Positions 37,130 through 46,574 of a stretch of 64,000 bases of DNA are shown here, in pieces. Location: contig NZ_CP041217.1 of NCBI RefSeq assembly GCF_006542275.1, forward strand, positions 2,961,501 through 3,025,500, in the 5' to 3' direction. This DNA is from Saccharibacillus brassicae. GTDB lineage: Bacteria > Bacillota > Bacilli > Paenibacillales > Paenibacillaceae. A model generated the notes under the pieces. That model searched no databases and was not told the DNA's origin. It saw only the letters and a list, made by a program, of their open reading frames with translations. A program made the translations under genes and the position numbers. How positions within the stretch are numbered: the stretch's first letter is position 1; each line of letters starts with the position of its first letter.

Positions 37130-39853
37130 TCAGTTCGACAGCCAGACGCGCATCATCGAGAACAGCTTCTCGATATCGAGCGGCTTGCTGATATAGTCCG
37201 AAGCGCCGGCGGCGAGGCACATTTCGCGTTCGTCCTTCATCGCTTTGGCCGACAGGACGATGATCGGCAGATCGCCGAACTGCGGCTTGGACCGGATTGC
37301 TTTCATCGTCTCGTAGCCGTCCATGACCGGCATCATGATGTCCATGAGCACCATGTCGTACGTAGGGTCCGATTCGAGTATGTCCAGCGCTTCGCGGCCG
37401 TTCTCGGCGATGCCGATATCGGCGCCCTTGTTCTCCAGCGCGACGGAGATCGCGTAGATGTTGCGCGCGTCGTCGTCGACCAGCAGCAGCTTCCGGTCCC
37501 GGAACAGCTCCAGGTCGCCTTCCTGATCGGAAGGCATCGGCAGCTTCGAGATGCCGGGCGCGATGGCCGGCCGGGCATACCCGGACTTGAACAGGTCTTC
37601 GGTCTCCGTCTGCTGTTCGTCGCGCAGGTCGAGCGGCAGAATCACGGTGAACGTGCTGCCTTCCCCGGCGACGCTGTCCACTTCGATGCGTCCGTTCAGC
37701 AGCCGCGAGAATTCGCGGCAGATGGACAGGCCGAGCCCCGTGCCGCCGTACACGCGCTCCGTCGCGCTGTCCGCCTGGCGGAACGCTTCGAAGATCAGGC
37801 TGCGCTTGTCTTCGGCGATGCCGATGCCCGTATCCGACACCTGCAGCCGCAGCGTCGGCTCTCCGGTCTCGCTTTCGGAATCGGCTGTGCCGATTCTCAG
37901 CGAGACCGATCCCTGCGGCGTGAACTTGATCGCGTTGGACAGCAGGTTTTTGACGATCTGCTCAAGGCGCCGGCCGTCGGTCCAGATCAGCTCCGGCGCG
38001 TCCGGTTCGACGATCATATCAAGCCCGACGCCTTTGCGCTTGGCGACTTCGCCGAACAGCCCTTCCATCGAATGCGGAAGTTCCGTGACGTTGTACGGTT
38101 CGATCGTCACTTCCATCTGGCCGGCTTCCGCTTTGGCCAGGTCGAGAATGTCGTCGATCAGGGCAAGCAGGTCTTTGCCCGAACGATAGATCGTGGACGC
38201 GTAGTCTTTTTCCTGACCGGTCAACGGCTTCTCGTCTTTTTCGGACAGGATCTGCGACAGGATCAGGATGCTGTTGAGCGGCGTCCGCAGTTCGTGCGAC
38301 ATGTTCGCGAGGAACTCGGACTGGAATTCGGAATTGCGCACCAGTTCGCGCTGCACGACTTCGAGCAGCCGGTTCTTCTCTTCCACTTGAATATTCGTCC
38401 GCTCCAGCAGCGAGTTGGCGCCGCGCAGCGTGTCCTGCTGGCTGCGCAGTTCTTCCGATTGGGCCTGCAGTTCTTCGGACTGCGCCTGCAGTTCTTCGGT
38501 CTGGGTCTGAAGCTCTTCGGACAGCATCTGCGATTCCCGCAGCAGCCGGTCCACTTCCATGCGGCCCGACACGCTGTTGAGCGCAATGCCGAGCGTATTC
38601 ATGAGCTGCTCGACGAGGCGCTTCTGAGCCGGCGTGAACGCGGCCAGCGAAGCGAATTCGACCACGGCCTCGACGCGCTGCTCGAACCGGACCGGTACGA
38701 GCAGCAGGCTGGCCGGAGGCATCTCGCCGATCCCGGAAGCGATGCGCAGATAATGGTTCGGCAGGTCGTCGACCGACAGCGTCTCGCCGCTCTCGGCGGC
38801 GCGGCCGACAAGCCCTTCGCCCATACGGAACGTCTCCGCGGGCTCGCCGGCCGGATAACCGGCGTAGGAAGCGATCCGCTTCAGTTCTTCGTCTTCCCGG
38901 CGGATGTAGAACACGCCGTAAGCCGAGCCGGTCAGCGGCACGATCTTGCGCAGGAACGTGCTTGCGAGCTGTTCCAGCGAGTTGATGTTCTGATACAGCG
39001 CGGAAGATTCCGCCAACGCCGTCTGAATCCAGTTATGTTCTTCCAGTTCTTCGTTCAATTCGCGCGTATTGCGGTTGTGCGTCTCCAGCGACTCGGCCAT
39101 CTCGTTGAACGACAGCGCGATATTGCCGATCTCGTCGTTCGTATCGGTGCGCAGCCGCGGCAGCGATTCGGAACGGTTGAAGTCGACGCCGCGCATGACG
39201 TCGGTCACGTCCCGAAGGCTGCGCGTCGTGCCGCGAATCGTCCACAGCATGAGCAGCGCCGAGAGCAGGATCAGCAGCGGAACCGCGATCGCGATCGCCC
39301 ACAGCATGAACTGCGTCATTTCGCTCGTGCGGTTGCGGGACTGCTCCAGCGCTTTTTCCTGGGCCGCCTGGAAAGCGTCGAGGTTCTCGATCAGCTGAGC
39401 CCGGCCTTCTTCCGTGGTCTGGGCCAGCGCTTCGGTCGCAGCGGGGGCCGCGCCGCCCGCGATCTCTTTGGTCAGTGACCGGGCCGCGTTCAAATAGTCT
39501 TCGTAATCCAGCCTTATGGCCGCAAGCCGGGCTTTGCCCTGGGCGCTGACGTTGAGGCTTTCCGCGAACATCAGCCGCTCCAGCGACTGCCGGCGGTATT
39601 CTTCGATTCGTTCGAGCCGCGCCGCTATGCGGGCGTCGTCGTCCTCGTTGACGAGGCGTCCGAGCTCGCTGTCCAGCGCGTAGAAAGCGCTGCGCAGATC
39701 GGACGCGGCTTTCATTTTTCCATAACGGGATTCCATATCGACGTTGACCGATTCGTTGTTGAAGTAGAGGAAACCGGCAGCGGCCGCCAGCACCGAGAGC
39801 AAAATGACCAGCAGACCGCCAAAACCTAAAACCTGTCGTTTCTTGTAGTTCAA
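37130..39853 (-). CDS. Membrane hybrid histidine kinase (HAMP-GAF-HisKA-REC)
   Basis: 907-aa inner-membrane sensor. Helices at about 9-30 and 183-207 enclose an extracellular four-helix-type sensor of about 150 residues (CHASE3-like by layout). Then HAMP (207-265), GAF (about 290-430), and a coiled coil made of near-exact heptad-like repeats of SEELQAQ (about 440-500). HisKA carries His520 in MSHELRTPLNS. The ATPase domain has NLLSNAIKF, DTGIGIAED and GGTGLGLSIC. A C-terminal receiver carries Asp838 in LMDIMMPVMDG. Architecture matches the large Bacillota hybrid kinases that phosphorylate or hold phosphate through an attached receiver. No cognate regulator is next to it. Confidence 0.93.
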   Translation of the reverse strand: MNYKKRQVLGFGGLLVILLSVLAAAAGFLYFNNESVNVDMESRYGKMKAASDLRSAFYALDSELGRLVNEDDDARIAARLERIEEYRRQSLERLMFAESLNVSAQGKARLAAIRLDYEDYLNAARSLTKEIAGGAAPAATEALAQTTEEGRAQLIENLDAFQAAQEKALEQSRNRTSEMTQFMLWAIAIAVPLLILLSALLMLWTIRGTTRSLRDVTDVMRGVDFNRSESLPRLRTDTNDEIGNIALSFNEMAESLETHNRNTRELNEELEEHNWIQTALAESSALYQNINSLEQLASTFLRKIVPLTGSAYGVFYIRREDEELKRIASYAGYPAGEPAETFRMGEGLVGRAAESGETLSVDDLPNHYLRIASGIGEMPPASLLLVPVRFEQRVEAVVEFASLAAFTPAQKRLVEQLMNTLGIALNSVSGRMEVDRLLRESQMLSEELQTQTEELQAQSEELQAQSEELRSQQDTLRGANSLLERTNIQVEEKNRLLEVVQRELVRNSEFQSEFLANMSHELRTPLNSILILSQILSEKDEKPLTGQEKDYASTIYRSGKDLLALIDDILDLAKAEAGQMEVTIEPYNVTELPHSMEGLFGEVAKRKGVGLDMIVEPDAPELIWTDGRRLEQIVKNLLSNAIKFTPQGSVSLRIGTADSESETGEPTLRLQVSDTGIGIAEDKRSLIFEAFRQADSATERVYGGTGLGLSICREFSRLLNGRIEVDSVAGEGSTFTVILPLDLRDEQQTETEDLFKSGYARPAIAPGISKLPMPSDQEGDLELFRDRKLLLVDDDARNIYAISVALENKGADIGIAENGREALDILESDPTYDMVLMDIMMPVMDGYETMKAIRSKPQFGDLPIIVLSAKAMKDEREMCLAAGASDYISKPLDIEKLFSMMRVWLSN

Positions 39854-40021
39854 GTGGGGTGTCCTCCAGATTGGATGTAGGTCGTCGAATGCGTCGAATA
39901 AGTTGTGCTCAACTATTATAAACCATTTCGGGCACCCTTGTCCTACAGGTCGTCGTAGAATTGGAAAATGTTTAAGAGCCGCGCTGCCGATTCCGGGAAT
40001 GGGAAAAAATGCACGCGCACC

Positions 40022-40060
40022 AAAAAGACCCGGGCTGAGGAAAGTTCGGGCCGGGTCTGT
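40022..40060 (-). terminator. Terminator of the XRE-methyltransferase gene
   Basis: On the minus strand AGACCCGG...CCCGGGTCT followed by TTTTT. Confidence 0.75.
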
Positions 40061-40086
40061 TAAGGAGAGGCGACGTTTGCTCCCGT

Positions 40087-40932
40087 TTACGTGGAGGAAG
40101 ATTGTGCGGCGGGAGCGGGTTTGCGGGCGATCAGCTTGCTCATGGCATGTTGATGCGGAACGCAGGAAGACATACAGTCAAAGATCACTTCCGAACTGTC
40201 CTCGATGCGCCAATCGCGGTAAAGCGCGAGCAGTTCGCCGGAGTGCCAGGCGTGGGCGTTCGCTTCGTTTTCCGGCGGCGGCGCGATAAACGGTTTGTCC
40301 ACGAACACGTTCAACACGTGCAGGCCGCCGGGAGAGGTGAAGCGTCTGTAATTGCCGAACAGCTCTTCGCGCAGATCCGCCCGGACGTAATGCAGGACTC
40401 CGCTGGAGAACAGGATATCGAACGGCCGGTCGAGCCGGTAATCCTGCACGTCCGCCTTGAACAGTTCGATCTCGACGCCAACCTTGTCGGCGAGCCGCTT
40501 CGCTTTTTCCAGACCCGCGTCCGCAATATCGAAAGCCGTCACGTCATACCCGTTGCGGGCCAGAAACACGGCATCCTTGCCTTCGCCGCAGCCGATGTCC
40601 AGCACGGACAGCCGACGAACCGGCGGCATGCGCTTCAGAATCTCGTAACAGGCCGAATTGGGTTCGGTGCCCCAATAGTAGGCGCTGTCCAGATATTCTT
40701 TTTCGTAGAGGGTGACAGGGGCGTCGAACGCCGCATAACCGAGCAGCCGGTCGATACCGGTATTCAGCGCCCGGGCCAACTGCGGCAGCAGGGCGATATC
40801 CGGCAGGCTTTGGGCGTTTTCCCATTTGGATACGGCCTGGTAGGAGATGCCCACGGCCTGCGCCAGCTCTTCCTGAGTCATTTTTTGGGCTTTGCGGTAG
40901 TTATGGATATTTCTTGCCACTTGTTCTTTCAT
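40087..40932 (-). CDS. XRE-type DNA-binding protein fused to a SAM methyltransferase
   Basis: 281-aa cytoplasmic fusion. Residues 8-65 form a helix-turn-helix of the XRE class (MTQEELAQAVGISYQAVSKW). A linker follows, then residues 90-270 are a class I methyltransferase with motif I LDIGCGEGKD, motif II FDIADAG and the LFSSGVLHYV segment, closest in wording to TehB-like enzymes. Such a fusion could couple modification of a small molecule, or relief of a toxic compound, to control of its own gene; that is inference. TGAAAGAACAAG reads into the start codon, with the ribosome site GGAGGAGCG before it. No neighbour indicates a substrate. Confidence 0.88.
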   Translation of the reverse strand: MKEQVARNIHNYRKAQKMTQEELAQAVGISYQAVSKWENAQSLPDIALLPQLARALNTGIDRLLGYAAFDAPVTLYEKEYLDSAYYWGTEPNSACYEILKRMPPVRRLSVLDIGCGEGKDAVFLARNGYDVTAFDIADAGLEKAKRLADKVGVEIELFKADVQDYRLDRPFDILFSSGVLHYVRADLREELFGNYRRFTSPGGLHVLNVFVDKPFIAPPPENEANAHAWHSGELLALYRDWRIEDSSEVIFDCMSSCVPHQHAMSKLIARKPAPAAQSSST

Positions 40933-41102
40933 CGGTCGTCGCTCCTCCGGAAATAGGTCTATGGCTCAAGCTTACAGAGGAAGACGGCGACCGACAATAG
41001 AGAGACATTCGAGTTTGGCGCGCTTTCTACCTGCGGTTGAGCGCCGGGTGTTACGGCCGCGCGCCGAGGTGTGTTGTCGGGTTCTTTTTTTTCGGAAAAG
41101 AG

Positions 41103-43076
41103 TCAAAAACCGCGCGCGGCGTCGACTTCGAATACAGGAACGGAAACAGCCAGGGGCGCGGGAAGAGAACCGGAACCGCCGGGATCGGTCTCCGGGGAAG
41201 CCGCTTCGTCGGCCATGCCGTCGCCCGACGGCGAAACGTCGTCGCTGACGGACGGAGCATCGCTCCCTGTCGGCTCCGCCGCCTCAGCCGCTTCCGGCCA
41301 CGCGATAATTTCATAGTTCCCTTCGAAGACGCCGGTCACCTCGTACGTGCCGGGTTCGAAATTCACGCTGCCGCGCAGCAGCAGGCGGGAGCCGTCTTCG
41401 GCCTGCGCCCGGGCCTGTCCGTAGCCGGATTCCAACACCGTCAGACGGGCGCTGACTTTCTGCCCCGGATAGGACGCCGGATTGCCGCCGCCGATGTCGA
41501 GCGTGCCGCCTTCCAGTTCGACGAAGGAGAAAACGTCGCCCGAACGTTCGTACACCGCCGTCTGGCCGTCTTCGTCGACATCGATCGGATGGTTCGCGCG
41601 CAGCGTCTGCCCGCCGTTTTCGATCGTATAGCCGTCCGCTTCGATCCGGAACATCAGGTCGAGCGAATCGCTTCGCGCGAGCAGGGCCGTGTAGACCGCC
41701 CGGCGCGACGTTGATTCCGATTCCGCCACGAACACCAGGGCTTCGCCGCCGGACAGGCTCTCCTCCAGCGCCAATCCGCGCGCGCCGGCGACAGCAAGCT
41801 CCTGCGGAGCGCTGCGCACCGTCGCGCGGCCGCCGCTCTCGGTGCCGTAGTGCAGGACGCCGCTCTCGTCCAGCGCCGCCGCGTACACGTCCGCGCCGAA
41901 TCGGTCCTGCCCCGTTACGGCAAACGAATACGTATGCGACGAATCCCACCGCTCAAGGATGCGCAGCGGTTCGGCCCGGGTCCACGCGCTTTCGGCCCGC
42001 GCAACGGCGTCGCCCGTGTCGGCATAGCCGCCCAGCGCTTCGTACAGGGCAATCGCTTCGCGGAACCGCCGATCCGCGACCTGGGCGTCGGCGCGAGCCG
42101 CCAATTCGCCGACCCGGGCCTCGATCCAGACGCTCAGGTCGCTGCGCAGGCCGGCCGCCGAAGCAAAGTCCGCAAAGCTGCGGGCATGACCGGCGAACGC
42201 GGCGAACGACGAACCGTCCAGCTCTTTGCGCAGCACTCTTCCGGCGGTCTCTTCCGCCTGCTCCTGCACCCACGGGGCGTCGAAGCCGTGCTGCGCATAG
42301 CTGCCGAGCGTAGCTGCGGCTTCGTCCAGCATGCGGTCGTATTGTCCGGCCGCCGCCAGTTTCTTGAGCTTGCGCCTATCGTAATCGCCGAGCAGGGCGT
42401 TAAGCGACTCCGACTTGGACGTTTCCGCTTCGGCGGAAGGGACATCGGCCGAAGCGGGAGAAGCAGGGGGCGACGCCGAGGCATGATCGGCAAAAAAAGG
42501 CGCCGGAATCCGCAGCAGCGCCCACTTGGCGGATTCGTCGCCGTAATCGCCGGCCTCCAGATTGGCCGCAAGTTCCGCGGCATAATCTGCGCGGAACGCC
42601 GAAAAAGCGGCGCCGACCGTCGAAGCCAGCTCGTACCGCTCATTCAGTTCCGTATATTCGGCCGCCCACTCGCCTTCGAGCGACAGCCGTCCGAATAGGC
42701 CGTACGTCTCGTACGCGGTCAGAAAAGCGTCGAAGTCGCCGCGGCCCGCGGCGCTCAGCAGTTCGCTTTTGGACTTCAGGATCTCTTCGCGCAGGCGGGT
42801 GACCGGAGCGAGCCCGGCGAGCCGCTCGCGAATATGGGCTTCGCGGTAGCGGATCGCGCCGTTCGCAAGCGCCGCCGCATACGCTTCCTCGGCCGGAATG
42901 CGCAGGTTTTGCGCGTACAAAGCGTCCGCCTGCCGTACCTGGCCGATCTTCGCTTCGATGCGGAATCCTTTGACGATGACCGCCAGCAGCGCGAGCGCGC
43001 ACAGAAAAGCCAGCAAATTGCGCAGGGTCAGCGCGCCGCGGATCGTCATAAAGATATTGCGGAGCTTTTTCGTCAT
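41103..43076 (-). CDS. Large membrane-anchored extracytoplasmic protein, unknown
   Basis: 657-aa protein with one N-terminal helix (about 17-38, NLLAFLCALALLAVIVKGF) and a long outside part. Residues 45-380 are helical, Ala/Glu-rich and look like TPR-type pairs (EAYAAALANGAIRYREAH, ADRRFREAIALYEALGGYAD). A disordered Pro/Ala/Ser stretch lies near 205-235. Residues 385-610 are beta-rich (strands such as TYSFAVTGQDRFGADVYAA), followed by an acidic Ser/Pro tail. No catalytic motif seen. The ATG overlaps the stop of the zinc-ribbon gene by four bases (ATGA), so the trio 44172-41103 is one operon with translational coupling. Confidence 0.75.
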   Translation of the reverse strand: MTKKLRNIFMTIRGALTLRNLLAFLCALALLAVIVKGFRIEAKIGQVRQADALYAQNLRIPAEEAYAAALANGAIRYREAHIRERLAGLAPVTRLREEILKSKSELLSAAGRGDFDAFLTAYETYGLFGRLSLEGEWAAEYTELNERYELASTVGAAFSAFRADYAAELAANLEAGDYGDESAKWALLRIPAPFFADHASASPPASPASADVPSAEAETSKSESLNALLGDYDRRKLKKLAAAGQYDRMLDEAAATLGSYAQHGFDAPWVQEQAEETAGRVLRKELDGSSFAAFAGHARSFADFASAAGLRSDLSVWIEARVGELAARADAQVADRRFREAIALYEALGGYADTGDAVARAESAWTRAEPLRILERWDSSHTYSFAVTGQDRFGADVYAAALDESGVLHYGTESGGRATVRSAPQELAVAGARGLALEESLSGGEALVFVAESESTSRRAVYTALLARSDSLDLMFRIEADGYTIENGGQTLRANHPIDVDEDGQTAVYERSGDVFSFVELEGGTLDIGGGNPASYPGQKVSARLTVLESGYGQARAQAEDGSRLLLRGSVNFEPGTYEVTGVFEGNYEIIAWPEAAEAAEPTGSDAPSVSDDVSPSGDGMADEAASPETDPGGSGSLPAPLAVSVPVFEVDAARGF

Positions 43077-44008
43077 GCCCGGTTCCCGCCTCGCGGGCTT
43101 CGTCCGCCGAAGCGGACCCGGTACACTTCGTCCGCTTCAAGCTTGAGCGGCTCCAGACTGCCGGGATGCTGCGACAGCGCTTCGCGCAGCCGCTCCAGCC
43201 GGTCTTCGGGCAGTTTGTGCGCATAGCGCCGGATAAATTCCGGGTACAGTTCGATATACCGCTTCATCCGCACGGCCGCGCCCGCGACTGAAGCGAGAAT
43301 CTCTTCGCCGCGGGGCAGGCTGCGGATCTGCGGCTCGTACCGCAGGCAGTAGCGGATCGAACTTTCCTTGATCAGTTCGCGGTTCAGCCGCGCCACCTCG
43401 CCGATATAGCCGGCCAGATGCGGGGAGAAGCCGTCCATGAGCAGCGGCTCCACGAGCAGGTCCATGTCGCGACGCAGCACGAACGTCTGCAGCAGTTCCG
43501 CCTGCAGGCCGCGGATCGGATCGTTGCGCAGCAGCGTGTTCACTTCGCGCAGCATCTCGTAGGCGCGCGCCGGCTCCGTATCGAGCCTCGCTTCGGCGGC
43601 GCGGATGTCCTGGATCAGCCCGTGGCGGATCCGGTCCCGGTCGCGGGCGAACAGGCGGTCGGTCCGGATGCGCAGCTGCGGTTCGAACGCCCGGTACTGG
43701 GCGAAGCCGAGCAGGGCGATCAGCAGCACGCCGGCCGCGGCCGAGATGCCGATCCACGGCATCGACCCGGCGAAGAACATCGCCAATAGCGTCAGCAGCG
43801 CGGCGAACAGCAGCTCCGACTGCATGGAACGCCGGGTCTCGCGCCGGGCCGCGGCCGGCACGTCCGACAGCGCCCGGCGTCCGCAGGACGGACATACGTC
43901 CGGGGACAGCACGGTATAACTGCCGCATCTGCGGCAGACTCGAAGTTTGTCGTAGGCATACGGAGTGCGTTCGTACGGCTTGAACGTTACGGCCAGTTTT
44001 TTGCTCAT
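43073..44008 (-). CDS. Zinc-ribbon membrane protein, unknown
   Basis: 311-aa protein. The cytoplasmic N-terminus has a zinc ribbon of four cysteines (Cys25, Cys28, Cys39, Cys42; CRRCG and CPSCG). Two helices follow at about 64-82 and 85-104, then a soluble, Arg- and Leu-rich helical domain (about 110-310) on the cytoplasmic side. No enzyme motif recognised. It overlaps both neighbours by ATGA, at 44005-44008 and 43073-43076, so the three products are probably made together in fixed ratio and may form a complex. Confidence 0.75.
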   Translation of the reverse strand: MSKKLAVTFKPYERTPYAYDKLRVCRRCGSYTVLSPDVCPSCGRRALSDVPAAARRETRRSMQSELLFAALLTLLAMFFAGSMPWIGISAAAGVLLIALLGFAQYRAFEPQLRIRTDRLFARDRDRIRHGLIQDIRAAEARLDTEPARAYEMLREVNTLLRNDPIRGLQAELLQTFVLRRDMDLLVEPLLMDGFSPHLAGYIGEVARLNRELIKESSIRYCLRYEPQIRSLPRGEEILASVAGAAVRMKRYIELYPEFIRRYAHKLPEDRLERLREALSQHPGSLEPLKLEADEVYRVRFGGRSPRGGNRA

Positions 44009-44172
44009 TCCGGTTCACGCCGATCGTTCAGCGTATTGAGCAGCCGCTCGTCGAGTTCCGCCCGTTCGGGCGCCCTTCTCGGGCTGCGCATATAAATAAA
44101 GGATTTAATGACCGTAAAAAGAAACAAAATCCCGAGCATCCCGTATGTGAGATAGATCAAAAAAGCGGACAA
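44005..44172 (-). CDS. Single-helix membrane peptide, about 55 aa
   Basis: Short protein with one membrane helix (LIYLTYGMLGILFLFTVIKSF) and a charged tail (RRAPERAELDERLLNTLNDR). TTG at 44172 is chosen because GGAAAGGA stands about ten bases before it; GTG at 44181 is a less well spaced alternative, and the frame stays open further upstream without any ribosome site. Its stop overlaps the start of the zinc-ribbon gene. Likely an accessory subunit of the same complex. Confidence 0.6.
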   Translation of the reverse strand: MSAFLIYLTYGMLGILFLFTVIKSFIYMRSPRRAPERAELDERLLNTLNDRREPE

Positions 44173-44406
44173 TGTCTGCACGTTCCTTTCCGGGCTCGAT
44201 TTCGGGGCGGAATAGCGAAAAACCGCGTCCTCCGGCTTCGGAAGATACGGGCTCGTGAACCGCCGCACGTTTTGCGTTATAATTCGAAGCAGGTCTTTCG
44301 GCGCATGACCTGCTGTCGGCCGCCCGCTTGGCGCGCTTCGCGGCCCCGCAGATCCGAACGACCTTACCTGCTTAACGATAGCCGGAAAAGGCGCCGCGCG
44401 CAACAA

Positions 44407-44686
44407 TTCGATTGCGGGGCGGAAGCAGGCAGGCGGGACATGAGCCCCTGAACAAAAGAGAGTAAAAAATGGTTTTCCTCGGATTTTATTGAAATATCGG
44501 CCTTAAAATGTGTTTTTAGCAGGAAAGTTACAACCCATTCAGAAGTTATTAACGAAATATTAAGGATTTTCACAGAAAACAGGCCTATGATAGTTTCGTT
44601 GGCGTCCGCCCCGAACCGGGCGGCCCTGCCGAAACGGCGCAAGCCTGAATGAAGAACGCATTTACACATAAAGGGGTTTTGTCGAA
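44407..44686. promoter_or_regulatory. Divergent control region of the two halves of the VWA locus
   Basis: AT-rich 280 bases between the minus-strand trio and the plus-strand VWA gene. TATGAT at 44586-44591 is a candidate -10 for the VWA gene; the -35 is unclear. No known operator recognised. Confidence 0.35.
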
Positions 44687-46495
44687 ATGGTGCACACAAT
44701 CAAAAAGTGGGTCTACCCGCTGCTGGCGGCGCTGCTGCTGAGCGCGGCGCTGCTCCCGGCCGGCGCGTCTTCCGCTCTGGCCACGGGAACCGCGACCCCG
44801 CAAAGCGCGGCTTCTTCCGCCGGCTCCGCCCCGATCGACGCGGTGCTCGTGCTCGATGCCAGCAACTCGATGGCGACGAGCGATCCGCAGAAGATCGGCA
44901 ACGAAGCGATGCGGCTGTTTATCGACATGCTGCCCGTGCAGGGCGACCGCGTCGGCATCGTGTCGTACACGGACGTCGTCCAGCGCGAGAAAGCGCTGCT
45001 GGAGATCCAGGGCCAGAGCGACAAAGACGAGCTGAAGACGTTTATCGGCCAGCTCGGCCGCGGCGCCTATACCGATACGGCGGTCGGCGTCACCGAAGCG
45101 GTCAACATGCTGCAGCGCAGCGCGCAGACCGGCCGCGAACCGATGATCGTGCTGCTGGCCGACGGCAATACGCAGCTCAACACGACGAAGGCCAAGACGC
45201 TCGACCAGTCGAAGCAGGAGTTGGCCGCCTCCGTGCAAAAAGCGACGGACGCCGGCATTCCGGTCTATACGATCGGGCTTAACGCCGACGGCAAGCTGAA
45301 CCAGGCCGAGCTTGAGAAGATCGCGTCGGACACGAACGGCAAATCGTTCGTCACGGATTCCGCGGACGAGCTGCCGGGCATCCTGAGCGAGATTTTTGCC
45401 AGCCATCAGGAACTTAACGTCGTGCCGCTCGATCCGCTGACCGGCAGCGGCGCGTTCCAGGACGTCACCGTCAGCGTGCCGAACGCGAATGTGCTGGAAG
45501 CGAACGTATCCATTACCTCCGGCCAAACAGTCGAGCTCAAGCTCAAAGACCCGAGCGGCGCCGAAGTCGCGATTCCGTCGGACGCCGTGACGCTGTCCAC
45601 GTCCAAGACGTATTCGCTGCTCAAGCTGATCAAGCCGCAGGAAGGCGACTGGACGCTCAGCGTCAAGGGCGCGGATCAGGATCAGATCGACATCAGTCTG
45701 GTCTTCAACTACGACCTTGAACTGGCGGTCGCTCCGCTGAGCGGTTCTTCCTACGGCAAAGGCGATACGGTCGACGTCTCCGCCTACCTGACGAGCGCCG
45801 GCCAGAAGCTGGACACGCCGGAACTGTACGAGACGATGACAGGAACGCTTGTCGTCAAGGACGAGGACACCGGCATCGAGACGAACGTGCCGATGTCGCT
45901 CGCGGGCACACAGTTCGACGGCAGCTACCCGCTGCCGGAAGCGCATAAATATACGCTTTTGGTCCGGGCCGAAGCCGACAGCTTCTACCGCGAATCCGCT
46001 CCGCTGAGCATCGATGCCGCTTCCGGCGCCGTGTCCGACGGTTCGGGAACCGAAGCGGACAAGCCGTTCCCGCTCGTTCCGGTCATTCTCGGCGCTTTGG
46101 GGCTGCTTGCTCTTGCCGCGCTTGTCTTTTTCCTGATGCGTTATCTCAAAAAAGCGAACAAAGGCTTCGTCGGCCAAATGGTGATCGAGATCCGCGACGA
46201 AAACACCGGCGAACGTTCTTATCCGCAGTATAAGAAACTAAATACGTATAAAGGGCGTCTTAACCTGCATCAGCTGCTTCAGCTCGCGCCCGAACTCAAA
46301 GACGCCGAGAACATCGTCTTCACTCCGGGTTCGAACGACCGCATCCTGCTGCGCAGCAGCGCCGAAGGCGTTCCGATCGAGAAATCCGGCCGCGTCGTCG
46401 ATACGTCGAAAGGTCTGGAACTGAAAAGCGGCGACCGCATTACCGTTCCGATGGCCCAAGCCGGGAAAACGATCAATTTGGAATATCTAGTCTAG
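44687..46495 (+). CDS. Secreted VWA-domain protein with membrane helix and cytoplasmic tail
   Basis: 602-aa type I membrane protein. Signal peptide at about 1-31. A VWA domain (about 50-245) carries a complete MIDAS start, Asp57-Ala-Ser-Asn-Ser in LVLDASNSM, plus the later TDTAVG Thr and LADG Asp, so metal-dependent ligand binding is expected. Residues 250-455 are beta-sandwich domains, a helix spans about 463-487, and the cytoplasmic tail of 115 residues ends in a beta-rich domain (SGDRITVPMAQAGKTINLEY type, perhaps FHA-like). It can therefore link an outside ligand to inside partners, such as the tubulin-like protein encoded next. Divergent from the 44172-41103 operon. Confidence 0.9.
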   Translation: MVHTIKKWVYPLLAALLLSAALLPAGASSALATGTATPQSAASSAGSAPIDAVLVLDASNSMATSDPQKIGNEAMRLFIDMLPVQGDRVGIVSYTDVVQREKALLEIQGQSDKDELKTFIGQLGRGAYTDTAVGVTEAVNMLQRSAQTGREPMIVLLADGNTQLNTTKAKTLDQSKQELAASVQKATDAGIPVYTIGLNADGKLNQAELEKIASDTNGKSFVTDSADELPGILSEIFASHQELNVVPLDPLTGSGAFQDVTVSVPNANVLEANVSITSGQTVELKLKDPSGAEVAIPSDAVTLSTSKTYSLLKLIKPQEGDWTLSVKGADQDQIDISLVFNYDLELAVAPLSGSSYGKGDTVDVSAYLTSAGQKLDTPELYETMTGTLVVKDEDTGIETNVPMSLAGTQFDGSYPLPEAHKYTLLVRAEADSFYRESAPLSIDAASGAVSDGSGTEADKPFPLVPVILGALGLLALAALVFFLMRYLKKANKGFVGQMVIEIRDENTGERSYPQYKKLNTYKGRLNLHQLLQLAPELKDAENIVFTPGSNDRILLRSSAEGVPIEKSGRVVDTSKGLELKSGDRITVPMAQAGKTINLEYLV

Positions 46496-46528
46496 TCAAA
46501 CTCCTCTCCGCGACTTTGACCAAAGAAG

Positions 46529-46562
46529 ATCGAAGTGGGACGCTTCAACCCGCTTCGATTTC
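46529..46562 (+). terminator. Terminator of the first VWA gene
   Basis: ATCGAAGTGGG...CCCGCTTCGAT followed by a short T-rich run. Confidence 0.55.
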
Positions 46563-46574
46563 TATCCAAGAGCG

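Noticed and set aside
39903..40289. 128-codon plus-strand frame between the hybrid kinase and the methyltransferase fusion
   Set aside because: Overlaps a terminator and the 3' end of the methyltransferase gene; no ribosome site or recognisable domain.
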